Shown: positions 1-8,844 of the stretch, one piece after another
Position numbering within the stretch: position 1 is the stretch's first letter
Layout of the letters: every line of letters begins with the position of its first letter
Origin: Musicola paradisiaca NCPPB 2511
GTDB lineage: Bacteria; Pseudomonadota; Gammaproteobacteria; Enterobacterales; Enterobacteriaceae
Assembly (NCBI RefSeq): GCF_000400505.1
Contig: NZ_CM001857.1
Location: 3,592,390-3,656,389, forward strand
DNA: 64,000 nucleotides
Direction: 5' to 3'
Notes under the pieces: generated by a model
What the model was told of the DNA's origin: nothing
Database searches by the model: none
The model's input: only the letters and a program-made list of their open reading frames with translations
Position numbers and translations under genes: made by a program

Positions 1-839
1 GCATCGGCGGGCGCAGACCCCGTCCATAAATAGCGGATACGTTCGCCGAACAGCGCGCGGGCATGGACTTTCATCGCCGCGTCATCGCCGCCCTGCCGGA
101 TAATATGCTGGCGCGCGGTTTCAAAAAACGCAGGCACCCCCATCACCACGGTCGGCTGCCGCTGTGCCATGAAGACAAATGCCGACTGGTAATTACTCAG
201 AACAACGTCATGGCCGTATTTCAGCGCCGAATAGATCCAGTAGCGCTGCTGTAACAGTGATAACGGCAAAAAGACGAAGAGGCTGTCGCCCGGAGCATGC
301 GCGAACAGACGCTGAACACCGTGCAGCGAAGCGTCAATGCTGCCGACCGTGGCCGCCAGCCCCTTCGGCACGCCCGTAGAGCCGGAGGTAAACTTGATGG
401 TGGTCGTCTCGTCCGCCGTATAGTCAACGGCGGGCAGCTCGTCAGGATAAACGTCGGTAAATGCGTTGATCGATGTTATGTCGCGGATTGCCGGGTGAGC
501 GGCATCGGCGTTTTTATCGGTAAACAGGCACTTAAGCCGGTAGTCCTGCACCAGCGCCGGCGTCGCGGTGAACTTGCCGGGGTCAAACCCGGCGGTGCGT
601 ACTTTCAGACGCAGCGCGGCCAGGTCAAGCAATACCCATTCGAACCGGTTATCCGCCAGGATACCGATGGTATCCCCGGCGCGAATGCCTTGCGCCAGCA
701 AACCATTCGCGACCTGCCCCGCCATGCGGTACAGCTCACATAATGCGATCGTTTTTTGTTCACTCAGGGTGGCGATATACAGATTGCCGCCCGCCGTCGG
801 CGGCCGGTTAACAATCTCGTTTATGATGGAGAGCGTCAT
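1..839 (-). CDS. AMP-dependent acyl ligase (partial, 3' end outside window)
   Basis: The frame is open from an ATG at 839 to the left edge, about 279 codons without a stop, so the C-terminal half is missing. The protein has the ANL-superfamily phosphate loop FTSGSTGVPKG and resembles acyl-CoA or acyl-AMP ligases, which activate a carboxylic acid with ATP. Its start overlaps the NRPS stop by four bases (ATGA), so the two are translationally coupled. The remaining part cannot tell CoA ligase from fatty-acyl-AMP ligase, and the substrate is unknown. From context it probably activates an acid used by the hydrazine/NRPS pathway, perhaps loading a carrier domain. It is the last gene visible of the operon. 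Confidence 0.85.
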   Translation of the reverse strand, partial: MTLSIINEIVNRPPTAGGNLYIATLSEQKTIALCELYRMAGQVANGLLAQGIRAGDTIGILADNRFEWVLLDLAALRLKVRTAGFDPGKFTATPALVQDYRLKCLFTDKNADAAHPAIRDITSINAFTDVYPDELPAVDYTADETTTIKFTSGSTGVPKGLAATVGSIDASLHGVQRLFAHAPGDSLFVFLPLSLLQQRYWIYSALKYGHDVVLSNYQSAFVFMAQRQPTVVMGVPAFFETARQHIIRQGGDDAAMKVHARALFGERIRYLWTGSAPAD

Positions 840-3800
840 AGCTTTCCTCCGCGATCCGCAATTTGGCCCGCCATCGCCTGCACGGTGTTAAATTGATAAA
901 CGGATTCCAGTGGCATCGCCACGCCGAACGCCTTACGCACAGACGTCAGAATCCGCAGGGCTTTGAGGGAATTGCCGCCCAGGCTGAAAAAGTCCTGCTC
1001 CACCCCGACGTTGTCGCAAGCCAGAATGTCCTGCCACAGCGCCTGCAACGCGCGTTCAACATCACCGTTGGCCTGCCGGGAGCCGGTGCCCTCCGGCGCG
1101 TCGGCGATCAAGGGAAGCTGGGCCAGGGCCTTGCGATCGACTTTCTGATTACGGTTCAGGGGCAGGGCTTCGTGCCACACCAGGTGCGCCGGGATCATGT
1201 AGTCCGGCAGCAAATGTGCGATGCGTTGACGCAGTTCGACCCGCGCAGGCCGGGCGCCATCGGCGACCAGGTGCGCAACCAACACGTCGCCTCGTGCGTC
1301 TTTGGCAGCGACCACCGCGGCCTGGGCAATCTCAGGTAAAGCAGTAAGCACGTTCTCAACTTCTCCGGCCTCAATGCGGTATCCGTTGATTTTTATCTGT
1401 AAATCCACCCGGCCAAGAATGTCGATGTCCCCGTTGGGTAAATAGCGCCCCAGATCGCCGGTGCGAAAACAACGCGGCCCACCGGGCGCATCAACAGGGT
1501 ATCGCTCACGGGTTCTGGCCTCATCATTCCAGTAACCGCGGGTAATCCCGGCACCGGCGGCATAGATTTCACCGGCTACCCAGTCGGGGCATTCGCCGCC
1601 CTGCGCGTTGCGCACCGAGCATTGGTTGTTGGCATTGGGGCGGCCATAGGGAATATTTTCCCCATTACAATCCTCAGGCGAGATCGGATGGCAAATGTTC
1701 CAGATGGTCGTTTCCGTCGGCCCGCCCAATGACCAGTACGCGATATCGGGGCGGCGTGCCATCATGGCCGCCGGCAGATCCGGTGGAATACGATCGCCAC
1801 TCATCATAATGAGGCGCAGGCTGTCCACCAGCTCAGGCTGAGAGTCAAACATCATCCGCACGATGGCCGGTACCGAGTTCCAAATACTGACGCGGTGCAT
1901 CCGGCAAAGCGCAGCCCAGTGTTCGACATCGGCGGCGTGATCCGCATCCGGCATTACCAGCGCCGCACCGGCTGCCAGTGCGCCGAAAATATCCCAGACG
2001 GACAGATCGAAGTTAAACGCGCTGATGGCGAAAAAGCGATCTTCCGGACTGACGCTGAAACGCCGCTGACAGTCAGCGACCAGGTTCACCACATTGCGGT
2101 GCGTCACCATCACACCTTTGGGATCACCGGTCGTTCCGGAGGTATATAGCACGTAGGCGAGATCGTCCTGCGTCGCGGCAGCATCACGCGCGGGCAAGCC
2201 GAAAGTTTTCTGCGCGGGGGTGCGCAAGTCGAAACAGGGCAGCGATGCGGCAACGTCAACGTTGGTCAGCACCACCCGAACGCCGCCATCCTGCAGCATA
2301 TAGCGCCGACGGGCTTCGGGCAGACCGGCGTCGATGGGCAGATAACAGGCGCCAGCGAGAACGATGGCCAGAATGCCAATAATTTGCTCCGGCCCGCGGG
2401 TCGCGATGAGACCGACCCGTTCGTTGCGCTTTACCCCGTGACCGTGCAGCCACTGTGCGGCCTCCGCGGCGCGGTTCAGCAGCTCGCCGTAACTGATTTG
2501 CCGCTGCGCGGTACACATCGCCGTGGCGGCCGGATTCCGGCGGGCCTGAACCACGAAGGCATCGCCGAGCAACCCGGACGGGATTTCCGCCTCGGTCGCG
2601 TTGACCTGATCCCGCCGCTGGCGTTGCCCGGCAGGAAGCAGATCGAACGTTGCCCGCTCCCAGCTTTCCGGCTGACAAAGCAAAAGCAGCATACGCTGAA
2701 ACCCTGCCGCCATCGCCGCCAGAAAGCCCGCAGGAAACGCCGATTCCACACCGTCCAGCCGAATCACCAGTTGCCCCTGTTGCTCAAACAGAAAGGCGTC
2801 CAACAATACCTGCGGCGTCTGGCTCAGCGTATAAACCTCACGACCGAGCAGCGTCAGCGCATCGCCGTTCACCCCTTCCAGTGCGCCCAGCGTGCAGTTA
2901 AACGTGTACGGCATCAGCGCATCTGCCAGCCCGCGCGTTTTCGCCAGTTCCCGCATTACATCGATGCCGGAAAAATAGTGGTGATCGATATCCTGATGCA
3001 GTTGCGCCTGTAGGCGCTGAACGCGCCGGGTAAACGGCAGCTGGTGATCAAGATGGATCTCGGTCAACATCGGAATGGAAAACGGCCCGATCGTGCTGAA
3101 GGCCCGCGGGTGAATCGGACGACGTTCAGAGATCGTCACGTTGAGCGTGAAATCCTCGCCGGCCCCCCAGACGTACAGCGTTTCCGACCACGCGGCCATC
3201 AGCACGGCGGCGGGCGTCAGCCGTTGCGCTTTGGTCTGCTGCTGCAACTGTTGCCAGCGGGCCGCATCCAGGGTGACGAGATGCTGCCGGAAGCGGGGCG
3301 CTCCTGTGGCAGGGCGGGGATTTTGCGCCAGCGCAGGCGCTTTCGGCAACGATTCCAGACGCCGCAGCCAGTAATCCCGCGAACGCTCGCTGACGGCGTG
3401 CTGTTTATCCTGCTCGCGGGCAGCGATGTGTCGGCGGAACGACAGATATTCGGTCTGCGGCTGCGGCGTTTGATAATGCTGGTGCCAGAGCCGGAACAGC
3501 AAAAACATGCTGATGCCATCCACAATCATGCCGTCATGATTGACGTACAACACCATACTTTCCGGTGAAAGGATCACCACTTCCGCCTGCAACAGTGAAG
3601 CCTGCGGTGGCAGTACCTGATGGGACTTCTCCTCACGCAGCCGGGCGCGCATCTGACGCTGTTCCCCGTCGCTGAACCCCTGCCAGTCACGGCGGGCGAT
3701 GCGGGGCAGTTCGCTGCTTTCATACTGCGCATCATCGCCGCTCAACCGCAGTCGAAGCGCCGAATGCTCCTGCACCACGCGCTGCAATGCCTGCTCCAGC

Positions 3801-4090
3801 CGTTCAATGTCCCAGACGCCTTCGATCTCATGGTAAACCTGGTTGGCCACGCCCCCGCCCTCCGTGACCCAATCGCGGCCACGGTAATATGCCTGCTGCA
3901 GCGGAGTCAGCGGAAACGTATCCAGGCGCTCTTCCAGCCAGGCGAGCAGCTGCGCCTTATTCATACGGATATCCGCCACCAGCTGCGGCGGAATCGCGTT
4001 CGTCAACCCTTCCAGTTTTAGGTTATCACCTTGCCTGCTGATCCTGAGCCCGGCACCCGTGATTTGTTCAAGTAACGCGCTGACGCTCAT
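836..4090 (-). CDS. Single-module NRPS: TubC docking - Cy - A(Cys-like) - T
   Basis: The ATG at 4090 overlaps the upstream stop by four bases (ATGA) and gives 1084 residues; a longer frame upstream lies inside the neighbouring gene and is rejected. Residues 1-52 resemble a TubC-type N-terminal docking domain. A condensation-type domain follows, whose active motif is DGMIVDGIS at 186-194 (DxxxxDxxS), marking heterocyclisation (Cy) rather than HHxxxDG condensation. The adenylation domain (about 500-960) has YTSGTTGDPKG and a pocket read by eye against PheA as D-L-W-N-M-S-L-I-W, close to the cysteine code DLYNLSLIW. A carrier domain ends the protein, with LGGNS and phosphopantetheine serine near 1041. 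There is no thioesterase domain. Inference: it condenses an upstream acyl thioester with cysteine and cyclises it to a thiazoline. Confidence 0.9.
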   Translation of the reverse strand: MSVSALLEQITGAGLRISRQGDNLKLEGLTNAIPPQLVADIRMNKAQLLAWLEERLDTFPLTPLQQAYYRGRDWVTEGGGVANQVYHEIEGVWDIERLEQALQRVVQEHSALRLRLSGDDAQYESSELPRIARRDWQGFSDGEQRQMRARLREEKSHQVLPPQASLLQAEVVILSPESMVLYVNHDGMIVDGISMFLLFRLWHQHYQTPQPQTEYLSFRRHIAAREQDKQHAVSERSRDYWLRRLESLPKAPALAQNPRPATGAPRFRQHLVTLDAARWQQLQQQTKAQRLTPAAVLMAAWSETLYVWGAGEDFTLNVTISERRPIHPRAFSTIGPFSIPMLTEIHLDHQLPFTRRVQRLQAQLHQDIDHHYFSGIDVMRELAKTRGLADALMPYTFNCTLGALEGVNGDALTLLGREVYTLSQTPQVLLDAFLFEQQGQLVIRLDGVESAFPAGFLAAMAAGFQRMLLLLCQPESWERATFDLLPAGQRQRRDQVNATEAEIPSGLLGDAFVVQARRNPAATAMCTAQRQISYGELLNRAAEAAQWLHGHGVKRNERVGLIATRGPEQIIGILAIVLAGACYLPIDAGLPEARRRYMLQDGGVRVVLTNVDVAASLPCFDLRTPAQKTFGLPARDAAATQDDLAYVLYTSGTTGDPKGVMVTHRNVVNLVADCQRRFSVSPEDRFFAISAFNFDLSVWDIFGALAAGAALVMPDADHAADVEHWAALCRMHRVSIWNSVPAIVRMMFDSQPELVDSLRLIMMSGDRIPPDLPAAMMARRPDIAYWSLGGPTETTIWNICHPISPEDCNGENIPYGRPNANNQCSVRNAQGGECPDWVAGEIYAAGAGITRGYWNDEARTRERYPVDAPGGPRCFRTGDLGRYLPNGDIDILGRVDLQIKINGYRIEAGEVENVLTALPEIAQAAVVAAKDARGDVLVAHLVADGARPARVELRQRIAHLLPDYMIPAHLVWHEALPLNRNQKVDRKALAQLPLIADAPEGTGSRQANGDVERALQALWQDILACDNVGVEQDFFSLGGNSLKALRILTSVRKAFGVAMPLESVYQFNTVQAMAGQIADRGGKL

Positions 4091-6336
4091 GCAGTCGCCC
4101 CCTGCCGCTGGCGTGCAATATGACCGGCGATGTCCCCCAGCGGCTGATTCAGCAGTGTTTCCAGCGGAACGTCGACCTGACATTCATGAAGTAACTGATA
4201 TTGCAGCGTCACGGTCATCAATGAGGTCGCGCCCAACTGCGACAGAACGTGCGCCGGATGCAAGCGGGTTTCAGGTAACAAAACGCCCAGCTTTTCCTCC
4301 AGCCACTGCCAATGGGCATCACCGTGTTGTGCCTGATCAACCGATTCCTGAGGCGCACGTTCCTGTGGATCACAGAAGAAACGTGTTTCCTGCAACGTAA
4401 TGCGATTACCCGGCGTCACCAACTGTGCCTGTTGCAGCCATGACTGCGCCGTCTCATTGCCGAGCGCCGCCGCCAGGCTGGCGGAAAAGCGCGGCATCAG
4501 CGGACGGCCAACAGCGGAAAGCAGATTCGCGGCCGCCAGCTCCAGCGCCACGGCGGTTCGGTATTCATCACGCCAGCGTGCGATACCCGCCAGTTGCTGT
4601 TGGCTGCGGGAAAAAGCGCGCGTCTCCGTGACCAGCGTTTTCAGGTGACGGGCGGCGCTGCGTAACGAAAACCCGTCGGGGTTCAGCGCATCGGTGATCG
4701 CCTGTAATATCCCGTTTAACCGCGCCCAGAAGGCGACCTGCTCCTTGGTCCAGATACCGGCATCCGGCGCATTCCCCTGAAAGATCGTGCCGACCCGGTT
4801 GCCCAGGTCGTGCAGCCAGGTCTGCCATTCGCCAAGCAGGGTGTCGCGCACTTCGTCTTCCCATTGCGACAAGCGGAAGTTGGTTCTCTCCTGCTCAGGC
4901 CGCGTCAGGCATAGGTAAAAACGCACTGCATCCACGCTCTCCGGCGTCAGGATCTCTTTCCCCCACACGGCATGGCGGCGGCTGGTCGAAAACTTTTTGC
5001 CATCGAGCAGATAAAATTCGTTGTAGTGATAATCGATATCCGGCTGCCATTCCGGATAAGCCAGGTGATACAGCGCCGGATAAAGAATGCTGTGATAAAA
5101 ACTGTTGTCGTAACCAAAGAAATGCACGATCTTCCAGTCTTTACCGGGTTCATCCGCCGACCAGGGACGATTGATTTTTTTACCCAGCTGCTCGATGTCA
5201 TACAGGAAGCCATAGCTCATTTCCGGCCATACCCAGATAACCTGCCCCTCGCCTTCGGTCTCAGCCGGTGCGATCCCCCATTCGGAAGGATGAGACACCG
5301 GCACGGTGAATTCAGGACGGGAAAAGACCCGGTGAGCCAGTTCACGCATCCGGGCGGGAACCCGGCCGACTTTATGATGCTCTGCGATCTGTTGTTCAAA
5401 TCGGTGCAACGGCAGGAGATAACGGGCTACCTGAGTGCGTTCAGGCGGAAGCTGGGAACGTTTGGATAACGGCTGCGCCATATCCGTGACCACGTTGGGT
5501 TCCCCGCACTCTTCGCAGATGTTACCGTTGGTACCCCCACCGCAGCCGGGGCACTGGCCGGAAACGTCAACCTCATAAAGATATTGACCGTTCTGCGCGT
5601 CACGCAGGGCGGCGCTTTCGGCAAAAACCACCTTATCTTCACCCAGCGTTCGGCTGAAAAAGCGCTGTGCGCCCTGAATATAACCAGCCGCATCATTGGT
5701 CACTGTGTAATGATCCGGCTCGATATCCATCATCTTCAGCGTCTGCAAAATCTCACGGGAGAAATGCTGCGCGACGGCGGCGGGCGTCGTGTTTTCACGT
5801 TCCGCCAGTGCGACGACATAGCTTTGATAATCATCGGAGCCGGTCATGTGCCACGCCGGATTGCCGATCATCCGCTGATAACGGACATAAACGTCGGCGC
5901 CCAAATACGGGCCCGACAGATGACCGAGATGCAAATCGCCGTTTGGCGTCGGCGGCGTGGAGAAAACGAATTGCGGGCGCCGGGGATCCTGCCGTTCCCA
6001 GGAAGAGGCGGAATGTCTGGCGCTATCGGCGTCGCGGCGGTACTGGAGGAAAAAGAGAATGTCTTTATCTCCCGTATTTTCCAGCACGTGCGACTCAAAA
6101 GGCGCGAACTGCGCCGCACAGCCCGCACTCACAGGATGACGGTGGCCGTCCACGATCAACACCCCGTCTCCCGCGACGATCACGAACATTTCGGTTTCAT
6201 CATGCTGATGACTGTCCGAACGCTCTCCGGGCCTGACCCGTCCCCAGCCGGCAGGGAAATCCATACCGTCAATACTGCTGATATCAATACCGAACTGCTT
6301 TGACATACGAGTGGCATCATAGCGATGAATAATCAT
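4087..6336 (-). CDS. Cupin-MetRS-like hydrazine synthetase with fused carrier domain
   Basis: This 749-residue protein begins with a cupin (metal ligands H43, H45, E49, H83). It continues as a class I methionyl-tRNA-synthetase-like catalytic domain: HLGH at 136-139, a zinc knuckle with C262, C265, C274 and C277, and KFSTS at 448-452 in place of KMSKS. The cupin+MetRS architecture is that of Spb40-type hydrazine synthetases, which join N6-hydroxylysine and glycine through an N-N bond. The last 77 residues look like an acyl/peptidyl carrier domain with LGATSLM and a candidate phosphopantetheine serine near 705, a part I do not recall in Spb40. A GAGG ribosome site precedes the ATG. It sits between the NRPS (ATGA overlap) and the FAD oxidase (12-bp gap). 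A housekeeping MetRS role is unlikely because of the cupin, the altered signature and the cluster setting. Confidence 0.88.
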   Translation of the reverse strand: MIIHRYDATRMSKQFGIDISSIDGMDFPAGWGRVRPGERSDSHQHDETEMFVIVAGDGVLIVDGHRHPVSAGCAAQFAPFESHVLENTGDKDILFFLQYRRDADSARHSASSWERQDPRRPQFVFSTPPTPNGDLHLGHLSGPYLGADVYVRYQRMIGNPAWHMTGSDDYQSYVVALAERENTTPAAVAQHFSREILQTLKMMDIEPDHYTVTNDAAGYIQGAQRFFSRTLGEDKVVFAESAALRDAQNGQYLYEVDVSGQCPGCGGGTNGNICEECGEPNVVTDMAQPLSKRSQLPPERTQVARYLLPLHRFEQQIAEHHKVGRVPARMRELAHRVFSRPEFTVPVSHPSEWGIAPAETEGEGQVIWVWPEMSYGFLYDIEQLGKKINRPWSADEPGKDWKIVHFFGYDNSFYHSILYPALYHLAYPEWQPDIDYHYNEFYLLDGKKFSTSRRHAVWGKEILTPESVDAVRFYLCLTRPEQERTNFRLSQWEDEVRDTLLGEWQTWLHDLGNRVGTIFQGNAPDAGIWTKEQVAFWARLNGILQAITDALNPDGFSLRSAARHLKTLVTETRAFSRSQQQLAGIARWRDEYRTAVALELAAANLLSAVGRPLMPRFSASLAAALGNETAQSWLQQAQLVTPGNRITLQETRFFCDPQERAPQESVDQAQHGDAHWQWLEEKLGVLLPETRLHPAHVLSQLGATSLMTVTLQYQLLHECQVDVPLETLLNQPLGDIAGHIARQRQGATA

Positions 6337-6348
6337 ATCCGGGCATCC

Positions 6349-7389
6349 TCAGAAAGCGGTTTGCGTTAAAAGGTGAATAACATCGGCGGCAATCGCGGGC
6401 GCCAGCCGATAACCTGAGCCGTTGGCGCCGCCGGCGAAGATGAGGTGTTCATCCAGACGGGTGATGACAGGCTCCCGTGACGGGCTGTAAGCATCACAAA
6501 AAACCCGGCCGTCCCTGATTTCCCCGGCGAGCGCCGGCGCGTAGCGGCGCAGCAGTTCCCGCGCCGCCGCCAAATCACGGGCCTGCAGCGGCCCGGTCTC
6601 TCCCGGCAGGACATCCCACTCCTGGCAGGTATAACTGAACAACCAATGCCCGCGGCTGTGGCACGGCACCAGAAAAGCATCTTCGTCATGGAAAATCGTC
6701 AGGGGCGCGCCGGGCTCCGGCTTGCTGGCTATATGGACGGCAACGATTTTTTTCACCCGGATACCCAGCCCGGCAATACGCTCGCGCCAAGCCGGCTCAG
6801 CCAGCCAGGGGCCCGGCGCCAGGATCACCTGACTGGCCGCCTGAACCGTGCCGTCGCTGAGCGCCACGTCATAGCCACCACTCCGGGAATGCAGCGCCGT
6901 CACCCGCAGCCCTTCACTCACCGCCACGGACGGGCGCAGCGCCGGCAGCCATTTTTGGATCAGGGCAAACACATCGGCATAATGTGCCCCCTTCCCTCGC
7001 AGCACGACCTGTCCGTCATCCGGAGAAAGATGAATCAGGGAATTCATGCTTTCCGACGGTGTAAACCCGGCTGCGGGAAGGTAATTACGGCACGTCTCTT
7101 CCCAATGCGCCTTTCCGGTCACTAGCTCCATGGGTAAAGAATAAAAAGGCGCCCCGTTATCCAGGAACGGTTGATAATAGTCATGGCTGAAACGGGACAT
7201 TGCCCGCACTCGTTCACTGATGCCCCGGGGGAAATGGACACCTGCGGAATAAAATGAACTTCCGGCGCCGCACAAATTCCTCTCGATAAGTGAAATATTT
7301 GCCTGCGGGTATTGTTTCACCGCCTCACGGGCAATAACGGTGCCAATAATACCGCCACCGATAATAGCAATATCGCTTTTATTCATCAT
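6349..7389 (-). CDS. FAD-dependent amine/D-amino-acid oxidase family (Spb39-like)
   Basis: The 346-residue protein opens with the Rossmann FAD motif IIGGGIIG and ends with a DAO-type C-terminal stretch (AGGANGSGYRLAP). It belongs to the glycine oxidase/sarcosine oxidase group. In the s56-p1 pathway of Streptomyces, a homologue of this type (Spb39) oxidatively cleaves the lysine-glycine hydrazine, releasing hydrazinoacetic acid and 2-aminoadipate semialdehyde. It lies directly between the hydrazine synthetase and the lysine hydroxylase, as expected for that three-step route. ATG codons at 7389 and 7386 are both possible starts. The enzyme should be cytosolic. The link to Spb39 is inferred from fold, size and neighbours, not from an alignment. 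Confidence 0.85.
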   Translation of the reverse strand: MMNKSDIAIIGGGIIGTVIAREAVKQYPQANISLIERNLCGAGSSFYSAGVHFPRGISERVRAMSRFSHDYYQPFLDNGAPFYSLPMELVTGKAHWEETCRNYLPAAGFTPSESMNSLIHLSPDDGQVVLRGKGAHYADVFALIQKWLPALRPSVAVSEGLRVTALHSRSGGYDVALSDGTVQAASQVILAPGPWLAEPAWRERIAGLGIRVKKIVAVHIASKPEPGAPLTIFHDEDAFLVPCHSRGHWLFSYTCQEWDVLPGETGPLQARDLAAARELLRRYAPALAGEIRDGRVFCDAYSPSREPVITRLDEHLIFAGGANGSGYRLAPAIAADVIHLLTQTAF

Positions 7390-7420
7390 GATATATTAAG
7401 ACTGTATTGGAATATGATAT

Positions 7421-8785
7421 TTAACGCGCCGTAATTATTTTCTTCTCCGGCATGACGTCATCGTTAATTTTATGTGCGCCGTTATTATTAACGTCGGGCG
7501 ACCAGTCAATAAATGAGGATATTTGTTGACGCGGATATTCTCCGCACAGCCGTCCCATTATACGCTGCGCCCGCCATGCATTCAGGCTCAGGTTGACGTC
7601 CGGCAGCCCGCGCTGGCCGCGCTGGCCGCGCACCGCATTTTGCACGAAGATATTATTTTGACGGGGGCCATCCCATACGATCGCAAAGTCATCATCAATA
7701 ACGAATTCGTCATTTTCATAACGAATCCGCTCTTTCAGACCATTCAGGAAGTTTTTCTCTGTCGGCGCATAACCGGTTGCCCAGATAATAACATCAGCCT
7801 CTATATATTCTGCCTGCTCAACGTCCAGATGTTTATAATCAACCCGCCAACGTCCTGACGGTGTATGCACCACATTACTTACCGAACGGCTGGTCATTAA
7901 ATCAAATTCAAGTTCACCCGGCGTAATAAATCGGAGGCAATAAAGTTTCTGATAAATTTCCCGTAACGTTGACTCGGAAATACCGTCGGACGTTAATATA
8001 TTTTCACGGTTAGTTTTTTGACGCAGGTGCAAAGGCAGTTTACTGAAATACTCCGAATAGCAGGGCATATAAAAATCGTTGGTGAACGTCGAATCATCAA
8101 TCGGGAAAAAATTACGCCGCCGCGACAGCCAGGTAATGCGTTCCGGTCGCTCGCTGGCCGATTTCGACGACAGATCGAGAAATACCTCAGCCCCGGACTG
8201 ACCACCACCGATAATAACCACCTGTTTCCCCACGGTATTATGGTTTTTCTTCATATACTGGCTGACGTGGAACTGCGAATTACCCAGCAGCGGCGCCGCA
8301 AATTCCGGTACCCAGGGTTTGGTGCCTACGCCGACGGCAAGGTGATCGGCGGTGAGTTGGCGCTTGTCAGTTTCAATACGGAATACACCTTCGAAATCAA
8401 TGTGTAACACACGTTCGCCAAATGATACGTTGCGGTTTTTCTCCGCCGCCCAGGCCATGTAATTGCGAAACTCACGGCGCGGGATCTCATCAAACTGTGC
8501 ATTAAGAAAATGGTAAATACGCCCTTTCTCATGCAGGTAAGACATAAAGGTAAATTTATTGGTCGGATCGGTCAGCGTACTCAGATCCTTAAACAGTGAA
8601 ACCTGCAGCGTGGCGCCGTCGATCATTTGATCGTCGTGCCAGGAAAAGGCCGCTTTCTGGTCAAGAAAAAGATTACTGATTTCTGGCTTATCATGTAACA
8701 AAGAGGCCAGACTCAGATTTGCCGGCCCTGCCCCGATACCCAGCAGGGTATAATGAGAAGGTGCGCTGTTTAACGCCAGTTTCAT
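7421..8785 (-). CDS. L-lysine N6-hydroxylase (IucD/SidA/PvdA family)
   Basis: The 454-residue flavoprotein has an N-terminal FAD motif (GIGAGPAN, 16-23), a central NADPH motif (GGGQSGAEVF) and the late family motif DVIIWATGY. Members use FAD, NADPH and oxygen to hydroxylate the side-chain amine of lysine or ornithine. In siderophore operons they make hydroxamates, but no hydroxamate-forming acyltransferase is present here. The adjacent hydrazine synthetase requires N6-hydroxylysine, which makes lysine the expected substrate. The ATG at 8785 has AAGGG upstream at good spacing. Ornithine cannot be excluded from sequence alone. Confidence 0.9.
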   Translation of the reverse strand: MKLALNSAPSHYTLLGIGAGPANLSLASLLHDKPEISNLFLDQKAAFSWHDDQMIDGATLQVSLFKDLSTLTDPTNKFTFMSYLHEKGRIYHFLNAQFDEIPRREFRNYMAWAAEKNRNVSFGERVLHIDFEGVFRIETDKRQLTADHLAVGVGTKPWVPEFAAPLLGNSQFHVSQYMKKNHNTVGKQVVIIGGGQSGAEVFLDLSSKSASERPERITWLSRRRNFFPIDDSTFTNDFYMPCYSEYFSKLPLHLRQKTNRENILTSDGISESTLREIYQKLYCLRFITPGELEFDLMTSRSVSNVVHTPSGRWRVDYKHLDVEQAEYIEADVIIWATGYAPTEKNFLNGLKERIRYENDEFVIDDDFAIVWDGPRQNNIFVQNAVRGQRGQRGLPDVNLSLNAWRAQRIMGRLCGEYPRQQISSFIDWSPDVNNNGAHKINDDVMPEKKIITAR

Positions 8786-8844
8786 AAATTCGCCCTTATA
8801 TGTTTGAGATAATTCATCCGGGATAATGCATCCGGGATCGTTAA

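Noticed and set aside
2384-3013. 209-codon plus-strand frame within the NRPS
   Set aside because: It is an antisense shadow in GC-rich coding DNA with no start signal.
4087-6336. Housekeeping methionyl-tRNA synthetase
   Set aside because: It has an N-terminal cupin, a C-terminal carrier-like domain, altered KFSTS, and sits in a biosynthetic operon beside a lysine hydroxylase and FAD oxidase.
7421-8785. Hydroxamate siderophore gene (aerobactin-like)
   Set aside because: No N-acetyltransferase or NIS synthetase lies in this operon, and the neighbours fit hydrazine formation better.
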